NCBI RefSeq assembly: GCF_008764245.1
Contig: NZ_VTQV01000033.1
Location: 1-47,760, forward strand
Direction of reading: 5' to 3'
Length of the DNA stretch: 47,760 nucleotides
Source: Bacillus subtilis
GTDB taxonomy: Bacteria; Bacillota; Bacilli; Bacillales; Bacillaceae_C
The notes beneath the pieces are model-generated. The model saw only the letters and a list, made by a program, of their open reading frames with translations. It was not told the origin of the DNA and did no database searches. This document shows, piece after piece, positions 1 to 8,028 of the stretch. Numbering within the stretch: position 1 is the stretch's first letter; every line of letters starts with the position of its first letter. The position numbers were made by a program, and so were the translations under genes.

Positions 1-25
1 TAAGCTGTATTTAAGTCAAGGGAAG

Positions 26-54
26 CCCCCACCAAATCTTTGATTTGGTGGGGG
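26..54 (-). terminator. Strong hairpin downstream of the amidase gene
   Basis: A perfect 13-bp inverted repeat (CCCCCACCAAATC and its complement) closes on a 3-base loop. It lies just past the stop codon of the minus-strand amidase gene. The run after the hairpin is only moderately T-rich on the minus strand (CTTCCCTTGACTTAAAT), so termination is inferred from stem strength and position. It could also serve a plus-strand gene outside the window. Confidence 0.6.
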
Positions 55-87
55 AGGGTTCACGAACTGTCTCCATCATTTCTTTTT

Positions 88-1461
88 CTATGTCTTTTCT
101 AACAAGCCATTTCTTTTTTCATAGAAAGATTTTAAAAAAGCTTGTTCGTATGCATATCCTGCATGGATCAATATTCTTTCATTATGATTGGCTGCAGCTA
201 GTTGTAGACCGACGGGAAGTCCGTTGTCTGCAAGTCCGCATGGAATGGATATGGCCGGTTGTCCAGTTAAGTCGAATACGGCTGGAATTCGAATCATCGT
301 GTTAAAGACGCTATCCATCACTCCATTGATTTCTACCATTTCTTCACCAATTTTTTGTGGAGTGATTGGAGTCGTCGGAGTAGCCAACATATCGACTTGT
401 TCAAATAGCTGTTCGAATTGTTCGGTGAGTTGCTCTTTTCTTTTTAAGGCTTTGATATAATCAAGTGCTGTAATGGCATGACTATGCTCTAAAGAGGCTT
501 TCACATCAACACCGAATGAATCCAGGGCAGATACAATCGATTCTTCATGCACAAACCCTGCCTCCGCAATTCCGATTCCAAAAGAAAGGGCGAGGTCATC
601 AGGTGAGAATGGGATATCGATGTCTATTAATATCGCACCAAGACTCTCTAAATCTTGCAAAGCTTTTTGATAGAGTCTAGCCGTATTTTCTTCAATGCCT
701 TCGTTAAAGTAGTTTTTTGGTACACCGATTCTTAATCCGCGTATGTCCTCTTTTAGGCTTGTTGTATACTGTTTGCCTGTCATAGCCTCCAAGACGATCG
801 CCAAATCATCCATCGTCCGTGTAAGCGGACCAATATGATCAAGGGTCCAAGAAATATGTTTGACCCCTCCAGCCTGAATAAGACCATGTGTCGGTTTTAA
901 ACCAATCACTCCGCAAGAAGTGGCAGGAATTCGGATAGACCCAGCTGTATCAGTTCCAATCGAGGCTACGCCTAATCCAGCAGCAACCGCGGCCCCAGAA
1001 CCCCCACTCGAACCACCTGGGGAGTAAGCTTTATTCCACGGATTTTTGACGGGTCCGTAAAAAGGGTTATTGGAAGTAATTCCAAATGCAAATTCATGCA
1101 TATTTACCTTTCCAAGTTGAATTGCTCCTTCTCTCTGAAGATTATTAACAACATGAGCATCTTCTTTCGGGATAAAATCTTCATCGATTTTTGATCCACT
1201 TGTGGTGCGGATTCCCTTTGTGTATAGATTGTCTTTATAGGAAAGCGGGATTCCTTCTAAAATACCAGTTGCTTCATTGGTACAATATTTCTTCTCGGCA
1301 ATTTCCGCCTGATTTAGAGCAATTTCATCTGTCACCGTAATATAGGCATTCGAATCTTGACATTGATGAATGCGATCTACATACATTTTAGTAATTTCTA
1401 CAGGGGAAAATTCCTTTTTCCTGTAACCTTCTATTAGTGAAAGAATTGAAACAATCTCCAT
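88..1461 (-). CDS. Amidase signature family hydrolase (GatA-like)
   Basis: This 457-residue protein belongs to the amidase signature family, which hydrolyses carboxamides through a Ser-cisSer-Lys triad. Visible elements are the lysine in PLSYKDN (about K76), the glycine/serine loop PGGSSGGSG (cis-Ser about S151) and the nucleophile in GTDTAGSIRIPA (about S175). The 24-residue gap between the two serines is the family norm. The length fits free-standing amidases as well as GatA, but no gatC or gatB is adjacent, so a role in Glu-tRNA amidation is unlikely and the substrate is unknown. The ATG follows a good GTGGAGG site. The gene is monocistronic on the minus strand, ends at TAG, and is followed by a strong hairpin. 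Confidence 0.9.
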   Translation of the reverse strand: MEIVSILSLIEGYRKKEFSPVEITKMYVDRIHQCQDSNAYITVTDEIALNQAEIAEKKYCTNEATGILEGIPLSYKDNLYTKGIRTTSGSKIDEDFIPKEDAHVVNNLQREGAIQLGKVNMHEFAFGITSNNPFYGPVKNPWNKAYSPGGSSGGSGAAVAAGLGVASIGTDTAGSIRIPATSCGVIGLKPTHGLIQAGGVKHISWTLDHIGPLTRTMDDLAIVLEAMTGKQYTTSLKEDIRGLRIGVPKNYFNEGIEENTARLYQKALQDLESLGAILIDIDIPFSPDDLALSFGIGIAEAGFVHEESIVSALDSFGVDVKASLEHSHAITALDYIKALKRKEQLTEQFEQLFEQVDMLATPTTPITPQKIGEEMVEINGVMDSVFNTMIRIPAVFDLTGQPAISIPCGLADNGLPVGLQLAAANHNERILIHAGYAYEQAFLKSFYEKRNGLLEKT

Positions 1462-1496
1462 TCAACAAACCTCCACAGTTTATGATCGTTCAGTTT

Positions 1497-1513
1497 TCAA
1501 TGAGTAACATTGA
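1497..1513. promoter_or_regulatory. Small palindrome in the amidase/FAH divergent gap
   Basis: TCAATG and CATTGA are separated by 5 bases, about 40 bases upstream of the amidase start. A dyad at this distance could be an operator, but no regulator gene is adjacent. In the rest of the 313-base gap (1462-1774) I see no gene and no convincing sigma-A promoter, only AT-rich sequence before the FAH gene. Confidence 0.25.
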
Positions 1514-1774
1514 GGGACTAGGTCAAGCATAGCATAGAAAGAAGGTCGAATGTATTAAAGGGGATCGCTCCATCTGATAAAGAACTAAAGCATAGTTTGA
1601 AAATCGATTTGAGAGGAGTGATAGGCATATAAATTAAAAAAAGAGAATTGAATATATTGAGAATAGAAGAAACGGGGGAAAGTAATCGCAAAAGTTCCGC
1701 AACAGACCATTTTCCTGTTATATTTTAAGGAAGGGTAAGTCACGTATTAAAAACACATAAAAAAGGTGATGAAA

Positions 1775-2401
1775 ATGGAATTTCGTAATATCTTTTGCAT
1801 TGGTCGTAATTATGTTAATCACGCGGTGGAATTGGGAAATGCTGTGCCAGACCAACCACTTGTTTTTTCAAAGCCTCTGAATGCCTTAGTACTTGCGAAT
1901 GGCGAAGAGATCGATTATCCGGGAAATAAAGGAGATATCCATCATGAGCTTGAGGTTGTCTTATACATAGGTGAGGACGTGGCAGATGATGATTTTCAGG
2001 TCGATAAGGTCGTAACGAAAATGGCACTCGGGATTGATTTGACCTTAAGGGATGTGCAATCCGAATTGAAAAAGAAGGGACATCCATGGCTGCTAGCAAA
2101 AGGATTTAAGAATGCAGCGATTGTAACGGAATTTTGGGATTTTCCTAGGGAGGCAGCCTGCAGGGAAAAGAACTTCTCCTTGGTACGTAATGGGGAGACT
2201 GTCCAAGAGGGAAATATTACATCCATGATCTTCTCTTTTCATACGATCTTAGCGTATATTCAGGCAAACTTTGGCTTAAGAAAAGGCGATATCATTTATA
2301 CAGGAACTCCTGAAGGGGTTGGTCCCATTTCAAATAGCGAAAGATACGAATTGTGGTGGGGAGAGGAATTAAAGGGAAGTTTTTGTGTTCAGATGAGCTG
2401 A
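1775..2401 (+). CDS. Fumarylacetoacetate hydrolase (FAH) family protein
   Basis: The 208-residue product is a single FAH domain, a metal-dependent fold that cleaves or decarboxylates acylpyruvates and related 2-oxo acids. The N-terminal motif IFCIGRNYVNHAVELGN is typical. The metal-binding acids are visible as HHELEVV (E58, E60) and GIDLTLRD (D88), followed by the conserved K/G loop. The frame is open from a GTG at 1766, but that codon lies inside the ribosome site AGGTGAT. The ATG at 1775 is correctly spaced and gives the usual N-terminus. It is a lone gene and its substrate cannot be told from sequence. Confidence 0.85.
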   Translation: MEFRNIFCIGRNYVNHAVELGNAVPDQPLVFSKPLNALVLANGEEIDYPGNKGDIHHELEVVLYIGEDVADDDFQVDKVVTKMALGIDLTLRDVQSELKKKGHPWLLAKGFKNAAIVTEFWDFPREAACREKNFSLVRNGETVQEGNITSMIFSFHTILAYIQANFGLRKGDIIYTGTPEGVGPISNSERYELWWGEELKGSFCVQMS

Positions 2402-2573
2402 GGACTCTGCGTTAGAAAGTGCATTCTTTCTGCCATCTTTAAAAATGCTCTCGTTTAATCGGAATAAATGGGATGATTTCAAGAAGGTAGTTTGACTACA
2501 TAAAGGGTAGGATTTAATTTTACAAATTTGTCATTGTACTGGAAAGAACAAGGGCAGGGAGGAGGTCAGTTTT

Positions 2574-3281
2574 ATGGATATTTTATTAAAAGAGATTTTT
2601 GTAGGAAAACCAAAAACAGTGGGGAATAAAGAGGCAAAGGAACCGATGGAACGCGAATGGACAAGCGGTATTTTTAAAGAACCTGTTCAAGGTCCTATCA
2701 GGGTTGGAAAGACAAATCTATCAGGGGATGGCCAAGCCGACTTGAAAAATCATGGTGGACCAGAAAAAGCCATTTTTGTCTATCCTTGTTCACACTATTT
2801 CTACTGGCAAAATGAATTGAAAACGGCCGAGATCAGACCGGGTGGAATGGGAGAAAACTTCTCATTAGAGAATGTTTCGGAAGAACAGATCGCCATTGGG
2901 GATACTTTTCAAATAGGAGAGGCAATCGTGCAAGTTTCACAACCACGGCAACCATGTTGGAAGCCTGCGCGAAGATTTAAAATAAAAGAATTGGCGCTAC
3001 TCATCCAAAACACTGGAAAAACAGGTTGGTATTTTCGTGTCTTACAGGAAGGATTCGTGCAAGCAGGAGAAAAATTTATCCTATTAGAACGCCCCTTTCC
3101 TGAATGGACGGTTGCCCGTTGTAATCATGTAATGCATGTTGATAAACACAATATGGAGCTGGCCCAAGAGTTGGCGAACGTTGAATTGCTAGCGGTGAAT
3201 TGGAGGAAAACTTTAACGGATCGGGTAGAAAAAGGAGTGTCCAAAGATATTCGAAAAAGAGTTCTCGGACCGAATGAATGA
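2574..3281 (+). CDS. MOSC domain protein (YiiM/YflK-like)
   Basis: This 235-residue protein is a MOSC domain, related to the C-terminal part of molybdenum cofactor sulfurases, followed by the small helical extension of the YiiM/YflK group. Landmarks are NHGGPEKAIFVYP (about 59-71), GGMGENFS (about 90-97) and the conserved cysteine in RQPCWKPAR (C128), thought to contact the cofactor sulfur or metal. Known relatives take part in molybdoenzyme reduction of N-hydroxylated bases and similar compounds. The ATG follows GGAGGAGG. No molybdenum genes are nearby, so the partner enzyme is elsewhere. Confidence 0.88.
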   Translation: MDILLKEIFVGKPKTVGNKEAKEPMEREWTSGIFKEPVQGPIRVGKTNLSGDGQADLKNHGGPEKAIFVYPCSHYFYWQNELKTAEIRPGGMGENFSLENVSEEQIAIGDTFQIGEAIVQVSQPRQPCWKPARRFKIKELALLIQNTGKTGWYFRVLQEGFVQAGEKFILLERPFPEWTVARCNHVMHVDKHNMELAQELANVELLAVNWRKTLTDRVEKGVSKDIRKRVLGPNE

Positions 3282-3402
3282 AGGGAGTTGAAGGGGGGCC
3301 CGAGAAATCTGTTAATCGAGGAATTCATAAGAGTTCAATGCCTTATTGAAGAGCGGCTCCCCTTCGGTATACAAGTAATGCACTTAAGTTCTCTTCCCGA
3401 AC

Positions 3403-3746
3403 TTATTCCTTAGTGATTTCCTCTAAAAGCAGTTCAATTTGTCCTTTTAAGGTAGGAATTTTATTCCGAGCAACATCCCAGACAATTTCATAATTAATAG
3501 AGAAGTAGCCATGGATCATCATATCTCTCATCCCGGCCATTTTTCTCCATTCAATTTCTGAGTTATGCCTTCATCATCTGGAATGTTTTTTGTTGCCTCT
3601 CCAATGACAAGAATGTTCTTTATAACAGCATCGGAAATCAGATCATTTTCTTGGAAATCATCATAGGTTAGTCCTTTAATGTATTTCTCAATTTTACTTG
3701 CGGCGGATAAAATATCTTCCAAAAAGACTTTAGGCTCCCTCAGCAT
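3403..3746 (-). pseudogene. hepT: HepT-family toxin gene, disrupted by a frameshift
   Basis: The first part reads as a normal HepT N-terminus (MLREPKVFLEDIL up to ATKNIPDD) and then stops at 3528. In the next frame the missing C-terminal half is present and well conserved: SEIEWRKMAGMRD, then MIHGYFSINYEIVWD, ending at TAA 3403-3405. It includes the toxin RNase/adenylylation motif R-x4-H-x-Y. The span is 344 bases, one short of 115 codons, so a single-base deletion around 3550-3565 explains it. The gene overlaps the end of the MntA antitoxin gene, the usual order for this pair. The ATG at 3746 has AAGGAG upstream; a GTG at 3755 is less well placed. A sequencing error remains possible. Confidence 0.8.
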
Positions 3747-4035
3747 ATATAGCACTCCTTAGAATCTCTTCTTTTAATGCCGGCTTAATATCATCAATAA
3801 TCACTAAATCAATTTGTTTTTGAAAGTGATCTTCAAGGCTGAATTTTAACTCCATATAATGGTCAAAAGTCATTTTGCTTTTTTCAAACTCTACTAGTAC
3901 GTCAATATCGCTTGACTTTTTTTGCTCTTCGCGGCTATACGAACCGAATAATCCAATTCGCTCTACACCGTATTTTTGTTTCCATGAACTAAGATTTCTG
4001 GAGAGTTCGTTAAGGATTTCTTGTTGTGATAACAT
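3730..4035 (-). CDS. mntA: MntA-type minimal nucleotidyltransferase antitoxin
   Basis: This 101-residue protein has the minimal nucleotidyltransferase motif GLFGSYSREEQKKSSDIDVLVEF: GS at 31-32 and the metal-binding D43 and D45. In characterised HepT/MntA pairs this protein neutralises HepT by adding AMP to the tyrosine of its R-x4-H-x-Y motif. Its 3' end overlaps the hepT start by 17 bases, so the two are one transcript. The ATG at 4035 was chosen over an upstream one at 4071 because GGTGGTGATC precedes it at ideal spacing. Its partner toxin here is frameshifted, so the antitoxin may be a relic. Confidence 0.85.
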   Translation of the reverse strand: MLSQQEILNELSRNLSSWKQKYGVERIGLFGSYSREEQKKSSDIDVLVEFEKSKMTFDHYMELKFSLEDHFQKQIDLVIIDDIKPALKEEILRSAIYAEGA

Positions 4036-4151
4036 ATGATCACCACCGTTTATCATTTTCACTCTTCTCATTATAACATTTACTTTTCTGATTTATTCGG
4101 AAGAAGTTCTTGATTGCGCCTAGCCGAAGTATGAATCTTTAATCATCTCTT

Positions 4152-5348
4152 TCAAGAAAGTGCTCCATAAATGACAGAGCGTAATCTTGGTTGATGGTAG
4201 CTTTCAAAGTTTGGTAACATCTGCTGCATATAAACAGCGGATAACTTCTCTACAGGGTCAATCGTTACCCATGTTCCAAGTAAGCCAGACCAACCAAATT
4301 CCCCGAGTGAGCTATTGGCTCCTCCCAAAGCAGGATCGATCATCACTCTTACCCCAAGGCCATAACCATATCCTGAGAGATAATTCCAATTATAGTTTTC
4401 GCGGTTTTCTGGGCGCAATTGATTCGTGGCCATTAGTTCGATCGTTTTTCGGCCAATGATTCGTTCCCCATCCAACGTTCCACCATTAGCTAGCATTTGG
4501 GCAAATCGACTGTAATCGTGTAATGTGGAAAGTAATCCGCCGCCCCCGCTTTCAAATTTCGCATCAGCTTGAATGTTCGCATCCATCTCTGTATTCTTGA
4601 TCAGCTCTCCTTGCTCATTCCGACGATAATTCGAACAAAGCCGCCCTTTCTTCGCTTCTGGAATGCGGAAAAATGTATCTTCCATTCCTAAAGGATCAAA
4701 AATCTCCTCTTGTAAAAACTGCCCGAAGCTTTTCCCGGATATAACTTCAATCAAGGCACCAAGTACATCATGACTCAGCCCATAGTGCCATCTTGTTCCA
4801 GGATCAAAAGCAAGGGGAATCGCAGCTAACGCTTGTGAAACTTGACGTGTGGTCATTTTTTTATCTTGCTTTTCCAGTGATTGCATCGCTTTCGCTACCT
4901 GACGTTCTGTTTCATTGCCCTCACCAGGATAGGTCAATCCTGATGTCATCGTAAATAGATCCTTTACAGTAATCGACCTTGAAGCGGGTGAGGTATACAT
5001 TTCCCCTGTATCACTCTTTCGATAGACGAGTGGGTTCTTGAATTCCGGCAAGTATTCCTCCAACGGATCATTCAGTAAAAAGGCCCCCCGCTCATATAAC
5101 ATGAGTGCAGCCGTACAGGTGACGACCTTTGTCATGGAATAAATGCGATAAATCGTATCGGCTGTAATCGGCTTACCCGTCTCAAGATCGGCAACTCCAA
5201 CAAAGTCTTCAAAAATCTTTTCTCCTTGACGATGAACAGCTAAAGCACAACCCGCTGGCCCCTTTTCAACAAACTTTTTTAAAAGAGGTTGTAGTTTTGT
5301 TTGTAAATGTTTCAAATTCTTCACTCCTTGCATTGAGTTTGTATTCAT
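4152..5348 (-). CDS. Serine hydrolase, class C beta-lactamase/esterase family
   Basis: The 398-residue protein belongs to the beta-lactamase/transpeptidase-like family (AmpC, EstB, D-aminopeptidase fold). The catalytic S-x-x-K is visible as YSMTKVVT (S71, K74). The second catalytic tyrosine is probably in HYGLSHDVLGALIE, and the C-terminal GWSGLLGTWVTIDP loop replaces the lactamase KTG box, as in EstB-type esterases. No signal peptide is seen, so it is probably cytoplasmic, and beta-lactam resistance is not implied. A TTG at 5315 has a stronger ribosome site (AAGGAGTG) than the ATG at 5348 and is a serious alternative start. Confidence 0.85.
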   Translation of the reverse strand: MNTNSMQGVKNLKHLQTKLQPLLKKFVEKGPAGCALAVHRQGEKIFEDFVGVADLETGKPITADTIYRIYSMTKVVTCTAALMLYERGAFLLNDPLEEYLPEFKNPLVYRKSDTGEMYTSPASRSITVKDLFTMTSGLTYPGEGNETERQVAKAMQSLEKQDKKMTTRQVSQALAAIPLAFDPGTRWHYGLSHDVLGALIEVISGKSFGQFLQEEIFDPLGMEDTFFRIPEAKKGRLCSNYRRNEQGELIKNTEMDANIQADAKFESGGGGLLSTLHDYSRFAQMLANGGTLDGERIIGRKTIELMATNQLRPENRENYNWNYLSGYGYGLGVRVMIDPALGGANSSLGEFGWSGLLGTWVTIDPVEKLSAVYMQQMLPNFESYHQPRLRSVIYGALS

Positions 5349-5387
5349 ACAATTCTCTTCCTGGGATAGGAAATCCTTTTAAAAGGT

Positions 5388-5411
5388 AAAAATAAAGTCG
5401 GGGTCAGTCCC
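5388..5411 (-). terminator. Weak terminator after the UvrD-like helicase gene
   Basis: Read on the minus strand, GGGACTGACCCC gives a short GC-rich hairpin and is followed by GACTTTATTTTT. It starts a few bases beyond the helicase stop codon. The stem is only 3-4 bp, so the call rests on position and the T tract. A 12-bp perfect palindrome (CCTTTTAAAAGG, 5375-5386) lies next to it, between this terminator and the serine hydrolase start. Confidence 0.4.
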
Positions 5412-5414
5412 TCA

Positions 5415-7610
5415 TTATTCCACCACTTCAAGTAGCTTATGTTCAAGGCAAGTCGTTATCGATAGGGTTTTCGAGTATTTTTTAAAGCGAATTTCCAGTG
5501 TGTCTTCTGTCAGGCCGGTAATTTCACCTGTACCAAAGACACGATGTTTTATTTTGAGCCCTACTTGGAGTTTTGCGGGATCGTTTATCGCGTTAGGGTT
5601 ATCGGGGATTCCGTTTTTCCGACCTTTCCCCGTGGTTTTTAGTATGGTTGTTTTATGGGCGGCGTGATGGTGCACTTTTTCTGGATGGACAATCTTTTTG
5701 ACGTCTAGGACAAACTTAGATGGGGCAACCGCTTTTCCAAACCTTTTAGAATAGGAAAGTAACTCCAAATTCCTTTTCGCCCTCGTCATGCCGACATAGA
5801 AAAGTCGCACAGCTTCCTCCATCTCTTCTCTTTTTCCTTCTTTCAGTTTGTCTTCTTCGGTTTGGCTAGGAATGATCCCTTTAATTAAATCGATCATATA
5901 AACTTTTTCAAATTCCAACCCCTTCGAGCTATGGAAAGTGGAGAGGGTGACGGCATGTTGCTGTCGATTATATTTAGATGTCTTCAGTAAGGAGGCTAAA
6001 TGATTCAGTCGGTTTGCAAATTCAACCATTGAGTTCGTTGATTTGGCAATTTCCTCCAATGTATTCAATACCTCTAGTAAATAATCGATGTTAAAACCTA
6101 GTTTTTCTGACATGTTTCGAAGAACTTTTTCATAGCCAAACTCTCCTCGAATGAGTAAGATTACTTGAAAAGGAGTCTTCCTCTGCATTTGTTTATAGTG
6201 TTTCCGATAAATGGCAATCTTTTCCCTTTGCCAGTCCTTTAAGTCTGTCAATTTAATTAAACGATCAAAGACCGTTTCACTATTTGGTTGTTGTTTCAGT
6301 TGCTGGATATGTGACTTCTTTAGATAAAGGTGAAACTTGGAATAGACTCTTTCGAAAATATCCACCCGTGTTACGTCATACGACAACCGCATAAAGTTCA
6401 ATACATCCTCCACAATCCAATGACTGAAAAAGCGATTATTTGAATCCTTCATATAAAAAGGAATATGTGCTCTATCCAGTGCGTCCATAAGTAAAATCGA
6501 TGAGGCGTTATTTCGATACAAAATCGCCACCTCGCGAAGGTTTTCCTCCTTTGCTATCTGCTCCACTATATGGTTGGATTGGTGTTGATAATCAGATAAT
6601 GTTTTTACTTTTACTGGGGTATAAGCCGCATTTTCCGTAAACATATTTTTGTTATAGCGATTTTTATTCTGTTTGATAAAGGTATTTGCGACACTCACAA
6701 TGTCTTGAGAGGAGCGATAATTTTGTTCCATCATTAAAATTTGCGTGTCTGGATATACCTTTTTAAAATCAAGTAGATATTGTGGCTCAGCGGCTCGCCA
6801 ACTATAGATCGATTGGTCATCATCTGCCACGACACATAAGTTTTGGTGGTTTTGCACTAACTTCTCTATTATCGCATGCTGGACCAATGATGTATCTTGA
6901 CTTTCATCTGTCAAAAGATAATCGTATTTTCGTTGATATTTGGTTAATAAAGCGTGATCTTTTTCAAAAGCCTGATGGGCGATCGTCAGCATGTCATCAT
7001 AATCGACGAGCAGCTGATCGGCCCCAGACCTTTTAAACCGTTCATATTTTTGGAAAATCTGTAAGGCGTTTGGGATATCGCATGAAATGGAGGACCATTT
7101 TTCTTTGGGAAGCAGTTTATTCTTGATTAAACTGATATATGTGAGCAGTTCTTCCAACTGGTCATCTGTAATGGCCTTTTGATTGAACGATTTAAATAAA
7201 TCTCGCAAAAGCATTTTTTTATTAAATGGGGCAGGGTCGGTCCCTTCAATGATGTGATACTGAATCTGCCTTTTATAAAAAAACTCCCGTACGACTTGAA
7301 AGGCAAGACTATGAATCGTTGAAAACTCAACAGGGGGGAGGGTAGAAAAAAATCGTTGATACCGTTCTTTCATGTCATGCGCAGAGGCATTGCTAAAGGT
7401 CACCGCCTTGATGCGAGCGGGATCCAACCCAACCACCTCGATTAAGTATCCTATTTTCATAATGAGGGTCGTTGTTTTTCCAGAACCTGGCGAAGCTAAA
7501 AGAAGTAATGGCCCCTCCGTATTCAAAACAGCTCTTTTTTGTACATCATTCAGCGAGACTCCTAATTCCGCCTTTTTGCGATTAAAAAATTCTTCCCCTA
7601 CAGACATCAT
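5415..7610 (-). CDS. UvrD/PcrA/Rep-type superfamily 1 DNA helicase
   Basis: This 731-residue protein is a 3'-5' SF1A helicase that unwinds DNA with ATP. All motifs are present in order: Walker A LASPGSGKTTTL (about 39-49), DYLLTDESQDTS (motif II), VVADDDQSIYSWR (III), EQNYRSSQDIV (IV), STFHSSKGLEFEKVY (V) and LFYVGMTRAKRNLEL (VI). A C-terminal beta-rich tail (KHRVFGTGEITGL, then a basic end) resembles the PcrA tail that binds RNA polymerase. It is shorter and more diverged than PcrA, and no ligA or pcrB is next to it, so it is probably an accessory paralogue. The frame opens at a GTG (7628) lying in the ribosome site; ATG 7610 or 7607 is better spaced. Confidence 0.88.
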   Translation of the reverse strand: MMSVGEEFFNRKKAELGVSLNDVQKRAVLNTEGPLLLLASPGSGKTTTLIMKIGYLIEVVGLDPARIKAVTFSNASAHDMKERYQRFFSTLPPVEFSTIHSLAFQVVREFFYKRQIQYHIIEGTDPAPFNKKMLLRDLFKSFNQKAITDDQLEELLTYISLIKNKLLPKEKWSSISCDIPNALQIFQKYERFKRSGADQLLVDYDDMLTIAHQAFEKDHALLTKYQRKYDYLLTDESQDTSLVQHAIIEKLVQNHQNLCVVADDDQSIYSWRAAEPQYLLDFKKVYPDTQILMMEQNYRSSQDIVSVANTFIKQNKNRYNKNMFTENAAYTPVKVKTLSDYQHQSNHIVEQIAKEENLREVAILYRNNASSILLMDALDRAHIPFYMKDSNNRFFSHWIVEDVLNFMRLSYDVTRVDIFERVYSKFHLYLKKSHIQQLKQQPNSETVFDRLIKLTDLKDWQREKIAIYRKHYKQMQRKTPFQVILLIRGEFGYEKVLRNMSEKLGFNIDYLLEVLNTLEEIAKSTNSMVEFANRLNHLASLLKTSKYNRQQHAVTLSTFHSSKGLEFEKVYMIDLIKGIIPSQTEEDKLKEGKREEMEEAVRLFYVGMTRAKRNLELLSYSKRFGKAVAPSKFVLDVKKIVHPEKVHHHAAHKTTILKTTGKGRKNGIPDNPNAINDPAKLQVGLKIKHRVFGTGEITGLTEDTLEIRFKKYSKTLSITTCLEHKLLEVVE

Positions 7611-7829
7611 AAAAATCCTTTCTGTCACTTCTCTCTATTATAAATTATTCTATCATATCGAATGGTGATGTTTAAGAAAGCGTATCAAGCTCATCCCATC
7701 AATGTCCACCTTGTATTGCTTTGAAGAAACGAAAGTGAAAAACAACAAGGAAATGGATAATCAATAGAAAAATATAGTGGACGGTCAAGTAGGATGGAAA
7801 TTTTCATCTTATTTGATCGTTTTGCTTTT

Positions 7830-7896
7830 AATAGTTAATTAATCCTGTTTGTTCCGGCTACAGCGCCTGTTCTTTACGGCCATATTATTAACTATT
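7830..7896. repeat. 67-bp element with 10-bp terminal inverted repeats
   Basis: AATAGTTAAT and its exact complement ATTAACTATT bound a 47-base centre containing GGCTACAGCGCCTG. That centre resembles the left end of the larger palindromic repeat near 10.43 kb. It lies in the 418-base gap between the helicase and lipoprotein genes. It could be a decayed small mobile repeat or a folded RNA element. Apart from the lipoprotein promoter I see nothing else in this gap. Confidence 0.35.
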
Positions 7897-7964
7897 TAAG
7901 CATGAAATCCAGAATGTCGGTGAGGTCTTCCTTTTGTAATCTGAAAAATCACAATTAAGACCTA

Positions 7965-7993
7965 TTGGGTAATTTTTTGTGCTGTGGTATAGT
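7965..7993 (+). promoter_or_regulatory. Sigma-A-type promoter for the VWA lipoprotein gene
   Basis: TTGGGT and TATAGT are separated by exactly 17 bases. The -10 matches the consensus at 5 of 6 positions. It lies about 35 bases upstream of the TTG start, leaving room for the AAGGAGGGGG ribosome site. Confidence 0.6.
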
Positions 7994-8028
7994 AGTCGTG
8001 CTATTTAGTTATAAGGAGGGGGCTAGAT

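Noticed and set aside
2414-2431. Terminator after the FAH-family gene (AGAAAG/CTTTCT)
   Set aside because: The stem is only 6 bp and AT-rich with no T run next to it.
3528-3755. Intact 75-residue HepT protein
   Set aside because: The stop at 3528 removes the active R-x4-H-x-Y motif, which continues in the next frame, so it is called a frameshifted pseudogene.
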